Assembly (NCBI RefSeq): GCF_963677305.1
Contig: NZ_OY781925.1
Span: 1,327,001-1,391,000 of the forward strand
DNA length: 64,000 nucleotides
Source: an uncultured Holophaga sp.
GTDB taxonomy: Bacteria > Acidobacteriota > Holophagae > Holophagales > Holophagaceae
Direction of reading: 5' to 3'
The notes under the pieces were generated by a model. The model was given only the letters and a program-made list of their open reading frames with translations, was not told the origin of the DNA and searched no databases. Positions 17,886-26,264 of this stretch are shown here, in pieces. Numbering within the stretch: the stretch's first letter is position 1; each line of letters begins with the position of its first letter. The position numbers and the translations under genes were made by a program.

Positions 17886-19277
17886 TCAGGCCCTCCCCGC
17901 CAGGTTCATCACATGGGCCACAATGTCCTTCTCCTGGGGCAGGACGCCTCCGTAGCGCTGGATATGGGTGATGGGGGGTGCGGCGATGCCTGCATGGCTG
18001 AGGGCGAGACGCATTTCGTCCTCAATCTGGCCGGGGCTGGCCTCGACGACCACGAGCTGCTTCACGCCGGGCAGGAGCTCCTTGAGCTGCTCGATGGGGA
18101 AGGGCCACATGGTGATGGGGCGGAAGAGCCCAGCCTTGATGCCCTGGTCCCGCAGTTTCTGGGTGGCGCCCTTGGCGGCGCGGGCAGGGGTGTTGCAGGC
18201 CACGACCAGGTACTCCGCGTCGGCCCCCTGGAAGGCCTCGGCCCGGGCCTCGACCTCCATGTCCTTGTATTTCTTGTTGAGGATGATGTTGCGCTCCTCC
18301 AGAACCGATTCCTCGAGGAAGACCGAGGTGTGGAGGTTGCGGCGGTGGTTCAGATCGCCGTAGACCGCCCAGGCGGGCAGTCCGGGCTCGATCATGGTGG
18401 CGGGGAGCTGGACCCGCCCGGTCATCTGGCCCAGATAGCCATCGGCCAGGACCATCACCGGGTTCCGGTATTTGAAGGAGAGCTCGAAGGCCAGGTAGGT
18501 GAGGTCCAGCATCTCCTGGGGAGTGCTGGGCATGAGGGTGATGGCGTGGGTGTTACCGTGTCCCAGACCCCGGCAGGCGAGCTTGATGTCGGCCTGCTCA
18601 GGGGCGATGTTTCCAAGCCCGGGGCCGCCGCGCATGATGTCCACGAAGACGCCGGGGAGTTCCGCACCGATCATGAAGGAGATGCCCTCCAGCATCAGGG
18701 AGAGGCCAGGGCTGGAGGTGAAGGTCAGGGAGGGGAGGCCCGCACCGCCGCATCCGTACATGTGGTAGACCGTGGCGACCTCGGAGACGGCCTGAAGATA
18801 GAATCCGCCCATCTTCGGCAGCAGCTTGGCCATCAGCTCAGCCCCCTCGGTGGAGGGGGTGATGGGGTAGCCGAAGACGTGGCGGCAGCCGGCCAGCAGG
18901 GCTCCCAGGGCCGCAGCGTAAGTGCCCTTGATCACCAGGGGTTCCACCGGAGGCACGGGGACCGTGCTCCCGGGAATGTCCACGGGCTCGGGGGCTGAGC
19001 TCTTGCGGGGCCCGAAGAGCTTCTCGGGATCCTGCAGCTCGAAGGCCTCACCGGCCTCCATGGCCCTCAGTCCGTAGGGCTCCGGGCAGGCCTCGATGCA
19101 GAGGCCGCAGCCGGTGCACTTCTCGAGGTCCAGTACCACCGGGACCATGCCGGTGAGGGGATTGATCTCCTGGGCAAAGGAGATGCAGCCCTTGACGCAC
19201 ACGTGTACGCAGCGGCCGCATCCCTTGCAGTAGTCCGGCACCAGGAAGGGCCTGGGTCTTGCCTTGGCTTGCGACAT
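17886..19277 (-). CDS. 2-oxoacid:ferredoxin oxidoreductase, ferredoxin-alpha fusion
   Basis: A 463-residue polypeptide. Residues 17-31 and 53-63 hold two CxxCxxCxxxC sets (Cys 17, 20, 23, 27 and 53, 56, 59, 63), giving a 2[4Fe-4S] ferredoxin-like delta domain. From about 110 it is the alpha subunit (GTYAAALGALLAGCRHVFGYPITPSTEGAELM; TFTSSPGLSLMLEGISFMIG; RGGPGLGNIAPEQ). Electrons from the TPP site would pass through these clusters. It is the first gene of the operon with the beta-gamma fusion. The 162-base gap upstream is AT-richer than its surroundings and is shared with the divergent acpS. Confidence 0.93.
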   Translation of the reverse strand: MSQAKARPRPFLVPDYCKGCGRCVHVCVKGCISFAQEINPLTGMVPVVLDLEKCTGCGLCIEACPEPYGLRAMEAGEAFELQDPEKLFGPRKSSAPEPVDIPGSTVPVPPVEPLVIKGTYAAALGALLAGCRHVFGYPITPSTEGAELMAKLLPKMGGFYLQAVSEVATVYHMYGCGGAGLPSLTFTSSPGLSLMLEGISFMIGAELPGVFVDIMRGGPGLGNIAPEQADIKLACRGLGHGNTHAITLMPSTPQEMLDLTYLAFELSFKYRNPVMVLADGYLGQMTGRVQLPATMIEPGLPAWAVYGDLNHRRNLHTSVFLEESVLEERNIILNKKYKDMEVEARAEAFQGADAEYLVVACNTPARAAKGATQKLRDQGIKAGLFRPITMWPFPIEQLKELLPGVKQLVVVEASPGQIEDEMRLALSHAGIAAPPITHIQRYGGVLPQEKDIVAHVMNLAGRA

Positions 19278-19439
19278 TCAGAGACTCCTCTTGGCCGGAG
19301 GCCGGTCCCGCGGGACAGCCTCAGGTGCCCAGCAGATCGCGGGCGAATAGAATGATGTCACAAGACCAGATTCCCTGGTTACTAATGGAAATATTAGATC
19401 TGTTCATGGGGTCGGGCGCCCCGGGGAGGCAGGACATCC

Positions 19440-19805
19440 ATGATTCTGGGACTCGGTACCGACATCTGTCCGGCGGCACGTTGGAGCCGGCTCCTTGATC
19501 GCTACGGAAGGAAGGCCCTGGATCGGGTCATGGCTGCTCCTGAGGTGGATGCCCTTCTTGCGGGCAATACCCAGCGACTGCCTGAACGGGCTGCGGGTCG
19601 CTGGGCCCTCCGGGAGGCCTTCGGCAAGGCCCTGGGAAAGGGGCTCGATGGCTGGGAGTGGCGGGAGCTCCGCTATGAACAGGGACGGCTCTGGGCCGAG
19701 GGCTCCCTGGCGGACCTGCTTGCCTCGCGGGGAGTCCGGAGCCTGCACGGCAGCCTCTCCCATGATGGCGGAGTGGCCTTTGCGGTGGTTATCCTTGAGT
19801 CCTGA
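19440..19805 (+). CDS. acpS: holo-[acyl-carrier-protein] synthase
   Basis: A 121-residue phosphopantetheinyl transferase that activates acyl carrier protein from CoA. MILGLGTDICPAARW holds the Asp metal ligand. AAGRWALREAFGKALGKGL is the second metal/CoA motif with the usual E-A-x-x-K pattern, and HGSLSHDGGVAFAVVILE is the C-terminal strand motif. Normal length for AcpS. GGAGG precedes the ATG. The chemotaxis operon starts 59 bases downstream. Confidence 0.9.
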   Translation: MILGLGTDICPAARWSRLLDRYGRKALDRVMAAPEVDALLAGNTQRLPERAAGRWALREAFGKALGKGLDGWEWRELRYEQGRLWAEGSLADLLASRGVRSLHGSLSHDGGVAFAVVILES

Positions 19806-19817
19806 ACCTTCGGCGAT

Positions 19818-19845
19818 TAACGTCCCGCGGCATCTAGGCCGATCA
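19818..19845 (+). promoter_or_regulatory. possible sigma-28 (FliA) promoter of the cheR operon
   Basis: GCCGATCA at 19838-19845 matches the FliA -10 (GCCGATAA) at 7 of 8. TAACGTCC at 19818-19825, 12 bases upstream, matches TAAAGTTT at 5 of 8. The expected start site would fall just at the GGGGGGAT ribosome site of cheR, giving a very short leader. Confidence 0.4.
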
Positions 19846-19864
19846 TGCTTGGGGGGATAACAGC

Positions 19865-20719
19865 ATGGCCGCACTGACGACACAACAGATGTCACCCCAG
19901 GAATTCCTGTTGATGCGGGACTTCGTCTACGCCAGGTGCGGCATCTGGTTCAGCGAGTCCAAGCAGTATTTCCTGGAGAACCGCCTGAACCGGCGGATCG
20001 GCGAGCTCAACCTCAAGTCCTACAAGGCCTATCTGGACATTCTCCAGGGACCCCAGGGCAGGGACGAGATGCGGATGCTCTTCAATGAGATCACCACCAA
20101 CGAGACGAGCTTCTGGCGGAACCCCCCCCAGATCGAGGCCTTCCAGCGGATCGTCCTGCCCGATGCCGTGGCCCTGGCCAAGGCACGCTCGGCCTCCAAG
20201 CTGAGGATCTGGTCAGCGGCCTGTTCCTCGGGTGAGGAGCCCTACACCCTGGCCATGATCTGCCAGGAGGCCAAGGACGGCTTGATGCGGGGCATGGGGG
20301 TGGAAATCGTCGCCACGGACATCAGCGAAAAGGTGCTCGCCCTGGCCAAGGAGGGTCAGTACGGCAGCTACACCCTCCGCAACCTCACCCCGGTGCAGAT
20401 CAAGCAGCACTTCACCCAGAAGGGGGCCGACAGCTTCGAAGTGAAGCCCGAGCTCAAGCAGATGATCCAGTTCAAGAACTTCAACCTGGTGGACTACCCG
20501 GGCTACCGGAGCCTGGGCGCCTTTGATGTCATCTTCTGCCGCAACGTGCTGATCTACTTCGACGAACAGGTCAAGATCAAGGTGCTGAAGGGCTTCCACG
20601 AACAACTCCACCCCCGGAGCTATCTGATGGTGGGACACAGCGAGTCCATCCACTCCTTCAACGCTGGCTTCGAACTGATCCACTTCAGCAAGGCCATGGG
20701 CTATCGTAAACGCAGCTGA
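19865..20719 (+). CDS. cheR: chemotaxis protein methyltransferase CheR
   Basis: 284 residues. An N-terminal helical CheR domain (about 10-75; FLENRLNRRIGELN) is followed by a SAM-dependent methyltransferase domain with IWSAACSSGEEPYTLAM as the SAM loop, EIVATDISEKVLALAKEG and FDVIFCRNVLIYFDE. It methylates glutamates of chemoreceptors and opposes CheB, encoded three genes downstream. First gene of cheR-HDOD-HDOD-cheB-fliK-like; a FliA-like promoter precedes it. Confidence 0.97.
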   Translation: MAALTTQQMSPQEFLLMRDFVYARCGIWFSESKQYFLENRLNRRIGELNLKSYKAYLDILQGPQGRDEMRMLFNEITTNETSFWRNPPQIEAFQRIVLPDAVALAKARSASKLRIWSAACSSGEEPYTLAMICQEAKDGLMRGMGVEIVATDISEKVLALAKEGQYGSYTLRNLTPVQIKQHFTQKGADSFEVKPELKQMIQFKNFNLVDYPGYRSLGAFDVIFCRNVLIYFDEQVKIKVLKGFHEQLHPRSYLMVGHSESIHSFNAGFELIHFSKAMGYRKRS

Positions 20720-20733
20720 CCATAGGATGCCCC

Positions 20734-21582
20734 ATGCCGATCACCCCCCAGGAACTCATCGCGAACCTCGGTGACTTGCCGCCCCTCCCCCAGGTGGCCG
20801 CCCAGGTGCTCCGGCTGGCGGCGGACCCGGACGCCTCCATGGATGACCTTCAGAGGGTGATCTCCACGGATCAGGCTCTGACGGTGCAGATCCTCAAGAT
20901 CTCGAACTCCGCCATGTTCGGCATGGTCCGGGAGGTCACGACCCTGACCCAGGCGATCATGACCCTGGGCTTCTCCACCATCAAGAGCGTGGTCATCGCC
21001 TCCAGCGCCAAGAACCTCTACAGTCGCGGCGCTGCCGGGCTCCAGGAGCGTCTCCTCTGGGAGCACGCCCTGGTCACCGCCCTGGCGGGACGGGCCTACG
21101 GGCGCTGCCTCCGCTTCCCCCGCTCGGAGGAGGTCTTCATCTCCGGCCTGCTGCATGACATCGGGAAGTCCGTGATGGCCATGAAGTTCCCCGAGCGGTA
21201 TGTCGCCCTGGTCAAGACCGTCTACAACGAGCAGTGTGATGGCCTCCAGCTGGAACTGGACACCTTCGGCTTCGACCACACCATGGTGGGCGAAGCCCTC
21301 CTCCAGTCCTGGAACCTGGCCTCGACCCTGGGGGATGCCATCCGCTGGCACCATGATCCTGCCCATGCCCCGGTGGACAGCCGGACCCTCACCGCCCTGG
21401 TGGCCCTGGGGAACCAGATGGCCCTCGACCGGGGGACGGGGCTGGGCAAGCCCGAGACCCTCTCGGTAGCCACGGCCCAGGCCCTCGAGGCCCTCTGCCT
21501 CAGCCCGGAGGAGCTCGCCTCCCATACCGAAGCCGTCAGTGAACTCCTGGAAATGGACAAGGCCCTCATCAAAGGACTCTGA
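20734..21582 (+). CDS. HDOD-domain signalling protein (first copy)
   Basis: 282 residues. The HDOD block occupies about 15-215 with LPPLPQVAAQVLRLAADPDASMDDLQRVISTDQALTVQILKISNSAMFG at its start and ISGLLHDIGKSVMAM in the middle. HDOD is a non-catalytic relative of the HD phosphohydrolase domain found in signalling and motility proteins; its partner is unknown. The HD pair is retained in LLHDIGK. It starts 14 bases after cheR. A similar gene follows after 2 bases, so this is a tandem duplication. Confidence 0.88.
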   Translation: MPITPQELIANLGDLPPLPQVAAQVLRLAADPDASMDDLQRVISTDQALTVQILKISNSAMFGMVREVTTLTQAIMTLGFSTIKSVVIASSAKNLYSRGAAGLQERLLWEHALVTALAGRAYGRCLRFPRSEEVFISGLLHDIGKSVMAMKFPERYVALVKTVYNEQCDGLQLELDTFGFDHTMVGEALLQSWNLASTLGDAIRWHHDPAHAPVDSRTLTALVALGNQMALDRGTGLGKPETLSVATAQALEALCLSPEELASHTEAVSELLEMDKALIKGL

Positions 21583-21584
21583 TC

Positions 21585-22439
21585 ATGCTCACAGCCGACC
21601 TTGTTGGACAGCGGGTGCAGTCATTGCCGAGCCTGCCGACCACCATTGTCGCGCTGGGGCAGGCTGTGGCCGATGACCGCTGCACTGTGGACCGCATCCT
21701 GGGAATCCTGGCCAAGGATCCCCCCATCTCCGCCTCCATGCTCCGCCTGGCCAACTCGGCCATGTTCCAGGGGGATCGCCCGGCCAGCGATCTCCGCACG
21801 GCGGTCCTCCGCCTGGGCTTCGACGCCATCCTGAACCTGGGCCGGACTGCGGCCATCATCCGCACCTTCCGAACGGCCAGATCCTTCGATCCGGTTCTGC
21901 TCTGGCAGCACTCCGTGGCCGTCGCCATGACCGCCCGGGGGATCTGCCGGATCCTCCGGAAGAACCACCTGGCCGAGACGGCCTTCCTGATGGGGTTGCT
22001 CCACGACATCGGCAAGATCGCTCTGGATCGCTGCTTCACCGATGAATACGCCCCCGTGGTGGCCGCCGTGAGGGAGGGAGAGGAGTGCGTGGTGGCCGAG
22101 GGGCGGATCCTGGGCCTGGACCACGCCCGGGTGGGGGCCCTGGTGGCCCTGCGCTGGAACTTCACCGAGTCCCAGGTGGAGGTCATCCGGGACCACCACC
22201 AGCCCGAAGCGGGTCAGTTCCTCCCCTGGCTGATCCACTTCAGCGATCTGATGGTGCGGACCCGGATGCCCAACGGACTCTTTGATGAGAGGATGGTTGT
22301 GTCGCTTGAGGCGCATCCCGCCTTCCACGAGGTCTTCGGTGCCCTGCCGGAGGAGCTCGATCTGGAGCGGCTGACCTTCGGCATTGATGACGAACTCGAC
22401 CACGCCATCACCTTCGTGAAACTTGCATTCCAGGATTGA
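21585..22439 (+). CDS. HDOD-domain signalling protein (second copy)
   Basis: 284 residues with the same plan as its neighbour: QSLPSLPTTIVALGQAVADD, ILAKDPPISASMLRLANSAMFQG, LMGLLHDIGKIALDRCF, and FTESQVEVIRDHHQPEAGQ. The two copies share order and key motifs but are clearly diverged, which suggests an old duplication with separate inputs. The stop overlaps the leader of cheB; the final CAGGA codons also supply the cheB ribosome site. Confidence 0.88.
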   Translation: MLTADLVGQRVQSLPSLPTTIVALGQAVADDRCTVDRILGILAKDPPISASMLRLANSAMFQGDRPASDLRTAVLRLGFDAILNLGRTAAIIRTFRTARSFDPVLLWQHSVAVAMTARGICRILRKNHLAETAFLMGLLHDIGKIALDRCFTDEYAPVVAAVREGEECVVAEGRILGLDHARVGALVALRWNFTESQVEVIRDHHQPEAGQFLPWLIHFSDLMVRTRMPNGLFDERMVVSLEAHPAFHEVFGALPEELDLERLTFGIDDELDHAITFVKLAFQD

Positions 22440-22444
22440 AACCT

Positions 22445-23554
22445 ATGGATCCCATCCGTGTCCTGATCGTGGACGACAGTGCCTTCATGCGCAAAGCCAT
22501 TGAGCGCATGCTCACCGCAGCGGAGGATATCCAAGTGGTGGGGACGGCGCGGGACGGCCTTGACGCTCTGGACAAGATCCGGGACCTCAAGCCTGACATC
22601 GTCACCCTCGATGTCGAGATGCCCCGCATGGACGGGCTGGCCTGCCTGAAGCGGATCATGGCCGAGTGCCCCCTACCGGTCCTCATGGTCTCCAGCCTCA
22701 CCCAGGAGGGAGCCGCCGCCACTCTTGAGGCCCTGGCCTTCGGTGCCCTTGACTTCATCCCCAAAGAGAGCAGCCTGGCCTCCGCAGCCATGTTCCAGAT
22801 CCAGCAGGATCTGCAGGAGAAGATCCGGAAGCTGGCCCGGAGCCCCAAGTTCCGCAAGGGGACCCGGCCCCTGACGGCTGCACCGGCTCCGCTTCCCCAG
22901 CGGCCCCTGGCCCCTCACCCCACAGCGCTGCCCCCGGTGCGCCCGGCCGCGGGTCCCGCGGGTGCCATCCCCCCCTCCCCGAGGGCGGAACTGCTGGTGA
23001 TCGGTTGCTCCACCGGGGGCCCCAAGGCCCTCCAGGACCTCCTGCCCCTGCTGCCCAAAAACCTGCCGGTGCCCTGTCTCATCGTCCAGCACATGCCGGG
23101 GACCTTCACCAAGCCCTTCGCCGAACGCCTCAACTCCATCAGCCAGGTGGAGATCAAGGAGGCCGAGCACGGGGAGATCCTGCGTCCCGGCACTGTCTAC
23201 ATCGCCCATGGCGGTCTCCACATGCTCTACCGCCAGCAGGGGGGGCAGGCCAGCCTGGACCTGAGCCCGGAGCCTGCGGGCACCCTCCACCGCCCCAGCG
23301 TGGATGTCATGTTCCAGAGTGTTGCCGAGCAGGCCAAGGGCCAGGTTTTGGCCATGATCCTGACAGGGATGGGCTCCGATGGCGCCAAGGGCATGGAACT
23401 GCTCAAGGCCAGGGGTGCCCACACCATGGCGGAGGCCGAGGAGTCCTGTGTGGTCTACGGCATGCCCCGGGCGGCCTTCGAGCGCGGCTGCGTGGACCAG
23501 GTGGCGCCCCTCCAGGACATGGCAGGGATCCTCCGCAAGCACTTCCAGATCTGA
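22445..23554 (+). CDS. cheB: chemotaxis response regulator protein-glutamate methylesterase CheB
   Basis: 369 residues. The receiver domain is 1-125 (VLIVDDSAFMRKAIERML; the phosphorylatable Asp lies in PDIVTLDVEMPRMDGL). A Pro-rich linker runs to about 180, followed by the methylesterase domain with catalytic Ser in VIGCSTGGPKAL, His in IVQHMPGTFTKPFAERL and Asp in TGMGSDGAKGM. It removes methyl groups from, or deamidates, chemoreceptors after phosphorylation by CheA, which is not in this window. The ATG at 22445 has CAGGA 9 bases upstream. Confidence 0.97.
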   Translation: MDPIRVLIVDDSAFMRKAIERMLTAAEDIQVVGTARDGLDALDKIRDLKPDIVTLDVEMPRMDGLACLKRIMAECPLPVLMVSSLTQEGAAATLEALAFGALDFIPKESSLASAAMFQIQQDLQEKIRKLARSPKFRKGTRPLTAAPAPLPQRPLAPHPTALPPVRPAAGPAGAIPPSPRAELLVIGCSTGGPKALQDLLPLLPKNLPVPCLIVQHMPGTFTKPFAERLNSISQVEIKEAEHGEILRPGTVYIAHGGLHMLYRQQGGQASLDLSPEPAGTLHRPSVDVMFQSVAEQAKGQVLAMILTGMGSDGAKGMELLKARGAHTMAEAEESCVVYGMPRAAFERGCVDQVAPLQDMAGILRKHFQI

Positions 23555-25438
23555 ATGGACGCCAATCCCCTGGCGGCTGCGCTCCAGACCCAGGTGGTGC
23601 GGGCGCTGCTGGCGCAACTGGAGGCTGGGGGCCGGCAGGGGCTCTCCGCCTTCCTGGGGCAGACCCTGGAGCTGCTCTTCCAGCAGGCGGATGCGGGGGG
23701 TGGGCTCCTGACCCTCCCGGGAGGGCAGCAGATTCCCGTCCCGGAGGAGCTGCCCTTCGCCAGCGGGACTCAGCTCCGGGTCCGGGTGCTCCCCGAAGCC
23801 GAGGGCACGGTCAGGCTCCAGATCCTGGAGGCCCGGCCCCCCGCCGCGCCTGCCATCCTCCAGCCCCTTCTGGCAGGTGAAGCCCATCCATTGCTGGCAC
23901 GGATGGAGGCCGAGGAGCCCCAGCCCGAGCTGGAGGGGCTGGTCCGCCTCCTGAAGGGGGTCCTCGGCCAGGCGGCCGCAGCCAGTCCACTGCCTGTGCC
24001 CGAAGAGGTGCGGGCTGCGGTGGTGGCACTCCCCCCCGAGATGGCCAAGCTGTTGAGGCAGGCACTGGCGCTGCCCCGGGGACAGACCCTGGCGGAGGGG
24101 CTGAGCGTCTGGATGGCTGCTCCTCTGGAGGAGCCCCTTTCGTCCGGTGCCCCGACCCAGGCCGCAGTCGAGGTCCCGGGGGAGCCCGGGGACCCCCCCA
24201 GCACTGAACGCCTGCTCCAGGCCTTCGAGAGCCGGGTGGCCGAGGCCCCCCTCGCCCGGTCCGGGGATCGGGCCCTCCTGGGGGTCTGGTTCCGAGACCT
24301 GCTCACCCGGGCCGGGAGTGTGCCGTCCCAGGACAGCACCGTTCCCGCCTCTCCAAGCCCCGCCGCAGGGAGCCCCAGCCCCGCCAGTGATGCATCCATG
24401 CCCCTGGGCAAGGCCGTCCTGACGGAAGGGGTGCAGGAACTCTCCTCTGAGCTGGTCCTTCCTCTTCGGAGGGCCCTGGGGATTCCTCCCGCCCAGACCA
24501 CCCTGCAGGGGCTCAGCGCCTGGATCAGCCGGGTCGGGGGCCAGGAGGGGGCGGCTTCCCCCCTGCCGGCTGCCCCGGCGCTGATGGAGGCCGGGACAGC
24601 TACGGCGGCGTCGTCGGTGGCCGGGCGTCCGGGCCCGCCTGCAGGGGTCCCGGACGAGGCTCCGGAAGGCCCCCGGGCCGAGGCCCTGGCCGCCCTGCTC
24701 CAGCGCTTCAGTGCCCTCTGCCGTACGTCCCCGGCCTTGAGTGCGGAGCAGAAGGACTTCGTGATCACCTGGTTCAGGGATCTGCTGGTCCGTGCGGAGA
24801 GCAGGTTCCAGGGGGCAGGCACTCCAGGGGAGACCCTGCGCCAGGTCCCCGGGGAGGTCCCGCTGAAGCCCGAAGGCCAGGTGGGGGCCTCCCTCCGCAC
24901 GGCTCCTGCCGCCGCCAGGACGCTTGCTCCGGTGCTCCTGCCCCAGCATGGGGAGAGCGCCCAGTCCCTCCTGGAGAAGCCCGAGTTCTGGGGGCGCTGG
25001 ATCCGGGAGGGGGCGGAGGCCCTGGCGGATCCCCGGACCTCTCCGAGGGAGGCCCCCTTCCATGCCCTCCAGGCCCGGGAGGGCACGGCCTACTTTGAGC
25101 TGCCGGCCCCCTGGCTGCCCCAGGGGGTAGTCCAGCTCTGGGTGGAGCAGGATCAGGGGAGCGGCCAGAACAGCGGGGATCCGGTCCGCCGGGTGCTCCT
25201 GGGCCTCAGCCTGTCCCGCCTGGGGGAGACCCGGCTGGGCCTTGAGCTTTCGGGAGGGGCTCTGTCGGCCCGGATCTGGACCGAGCATCCCGAGATGGTG
25301 GCGGGGCAGGAGGAGGCCTTGCGGAGTGAGCTTGAGGAGACCGGCTGCCGGGTGAGCCTCCGGGTCCTCTCCCTGCCCCAGGGCTCACCCAGCCTCCGGG
25401 CCCTCGTGGTCGGCGCCGGGTGGGAGGGGATGGGCTGA
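23555..25438 (+). CDS. FliK-like flagellar hook-length control protein candidate with internal duplication
   Basis: 627 residues, Ala/Pro/Gly/Leu-rich, with no signal peptide. The C-terminal 120 residues (RRVLLGLSLSRLGETRLGLELSGG, then RSELEETGCRVSLRVLSLPQ) fit the beta-rich domain of FliK-type proteins. The middle carries two copies of one module: about 155-254 and 293-416, each with a (L)RxAL.(L/I)P.xQT..(E/Q)GLS.W stretch and then a VWFRDLL / ITWFRDLL stretch. It follows cheB with no gap. Its 3' end overlaps the convergent methyltransferase gene by 54 bases. FliK assignment is moderate. Confidence 0.55.
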   Translation: MDANPLAAALQTQVVRALLAQLEAGGRQGLSAFLGQTLELLFQQADAGGGLLTLPGGQQIPVPEELPFASGTQLRVRVLPEAEGTVRLQILEARPPAAPAILQPLLAGEAHPLLARMEAEEPQPELEGLVRLLKGVLGQAAAASPLPVPEEVRAAVVALPPEMAKLLRQALALPRGQTLAEGLSVWMAAPLEEPLSSGAPTQAAVEVPGEPGDPPSTERLLQAFESRVAEAPLARSGDRALLGVWFRDLLTRAGSVPSQDSTVPASPSPAAGSPSPASDASMPLGKAVLTEGVQELSSELVLPLRRALGIPPAQTTLQGLSAWISRVGGQEGAASPLPAAPALMEAGTATAASSVAGRPGPPAGVPDEAPEGPRAEALAALLQRFSALCRTSPALSAEQKDFVITWFRDLLVRAESRFQGAGTPGETLRQVPGEVPLKPEGQVGASLRTAPAAARTLAPVLLPQHGESAQSLLEKPEFWGRWIREGAEALADPRTSPREAPFHALQAREGTAYFELPAPWLPQGVVQLWVEQDQGSGQNSGDPVRRVLLGLSLSRLGETRLGLELSGGALSARIWTEHPEMVAGQEEALRSELEETGCRVSLRVLSLPQGSPSLRALVVGAGWEGMG

Positions 25439-26233
25439 GATGCGTTGTCCTTCAGGGTGTCCCATCCGGTAGACCAGCAGGCAGGCGCCGGGCCGCCCAG
25501 GGAGGGGCAGGGTCTGCTCCGGGTGCAAGCCTGGTACGGGGAAGGAGTGGCTGAGGAGGAGCGTGCCGGGCCGCATCTCGGCGCAGGCCTTCCGCCCCAG
25601 CTCCGCCATGGGGGCGGGGGAGAGGAAGGCGAAGACCAGATCCGCCGAGGCCAGGTCCTCGCTCCAGAGGGAACCGAGGCGCATGCGGCAGTTCCGCCTC
25701 ACTTTCCCCGTGCGGAGCCAGGCGACCAGCCAGACCAGAGGCGAGGCTTCGACCCCCCGGAACTGGGCCTCCGGACGTCGCTCGGCGAGAAATCGCAGGG
25801 GGCCGCCCAGTCCGGCGCCCAGATCCGTGAAGCGGGATGGGCCTTCTGCAGGGATGAAGTCCAGAAGGGCGGTCCAGGCGGCGCGGTTGGAGTTGTAGAG
25901 GGGGACCCGGGTGAAGAGTCCGCCTCCATAGATGAGCAGGATCAGGGCCATGAGGGAGGGGTAGACCCAGCCGGGGACCGGGTGTCCCATCTGCCACACC
26001 AGGGCGAGGGGCAGCAGGACCTGGAAGGCGCACCAGCCCGGCCCCAGGCCCCACCTCCTGCCGAGGGCAGCGGAACCCAGGGCCTGGACCAGCAGCCAGA
26101 CGAGCCCCGAGGGGTGCAGGCGGTGGGGCAGGGCACGGTGGAGGGCCAGGAGGAAGATCAGGACCACCGCCTGGGCCACCAGGGCCCGGATGACCGGCGG
26201 GCTTCCGGGCCAGGCGAGCCGGGGACGTGGCAT
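25385..26233 (-). CDS. membrane-anchored class I SAM-dependent methyltransferase-like protein
   Basis: 282 residues. The first ~110 residues contain three or four hydrophobic helices (VVLIFLLALHRAL, VWLLVQALGSAALG, PSLMALILLIYGGGLF). The cytosolic part begins near 115 and has RFTDLGAGLGGPLRFLAERR, a SAM-binding motif I, and FRGVEASPLVWLVAW as motif II. Substrate unknown. The arrangement resembles small inner-membrane methyltransferases found singly in bacteria. It overlaps the fliK-like gene at the 3' end and is divergent from the GluQ-RS gene. Confidence 0.65.
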   Translation of the reverse strand: MPRPRLAWPGSPPVIRALVAQAVVLIFLLALHRALPHRLHPSGLVWLLVQALGSAALGRRWGLGPGWCAFQVLLPLALVWQMGHPVPGWVYPSLMALILLIYGGGLFTRVPLYNSNRAAWTALLDFIPAEGPSRFTDLGAGLGGPLRFLAERRPEAQFRGVEASPLVWLVAWLRTGKVRRNCRMRLGSLWSEDLASADLVFAFLSPAPMAELGRKACAEMRPGTLLLSHSFPVPGLHPEQTLPLPGRPGACLLVYRMGHPEGQRISAHPLPPGADHEGPEAG

Positions 26234-26252
26234 GGGCAGGGTCTCCAGCGTC

Positions 26253-26258
26253 TACTAT
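26253..26258 (+). promoter_or_regulatory. -10-like element placing a start site at the gluQ ATG
   Basis: TACTAT at 26253-26258 matches TATAAT at 4 of 6 and lies 6 bases before the ATG at 26265, so transcription would begin about at the start codon. No ribosome-binding site and no clear -35 box are visible. Confidence 0.3.
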
Positions 26259-26264
26259 AGACCC

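Noticed and set aside
22673..25288. An 871-codon open frame antisense to cheB and the fliK-like gene
   Set aside because: Shadow of the codon bias of the plus-strand genes; Gly/Gln/Pro-rich with no motif.
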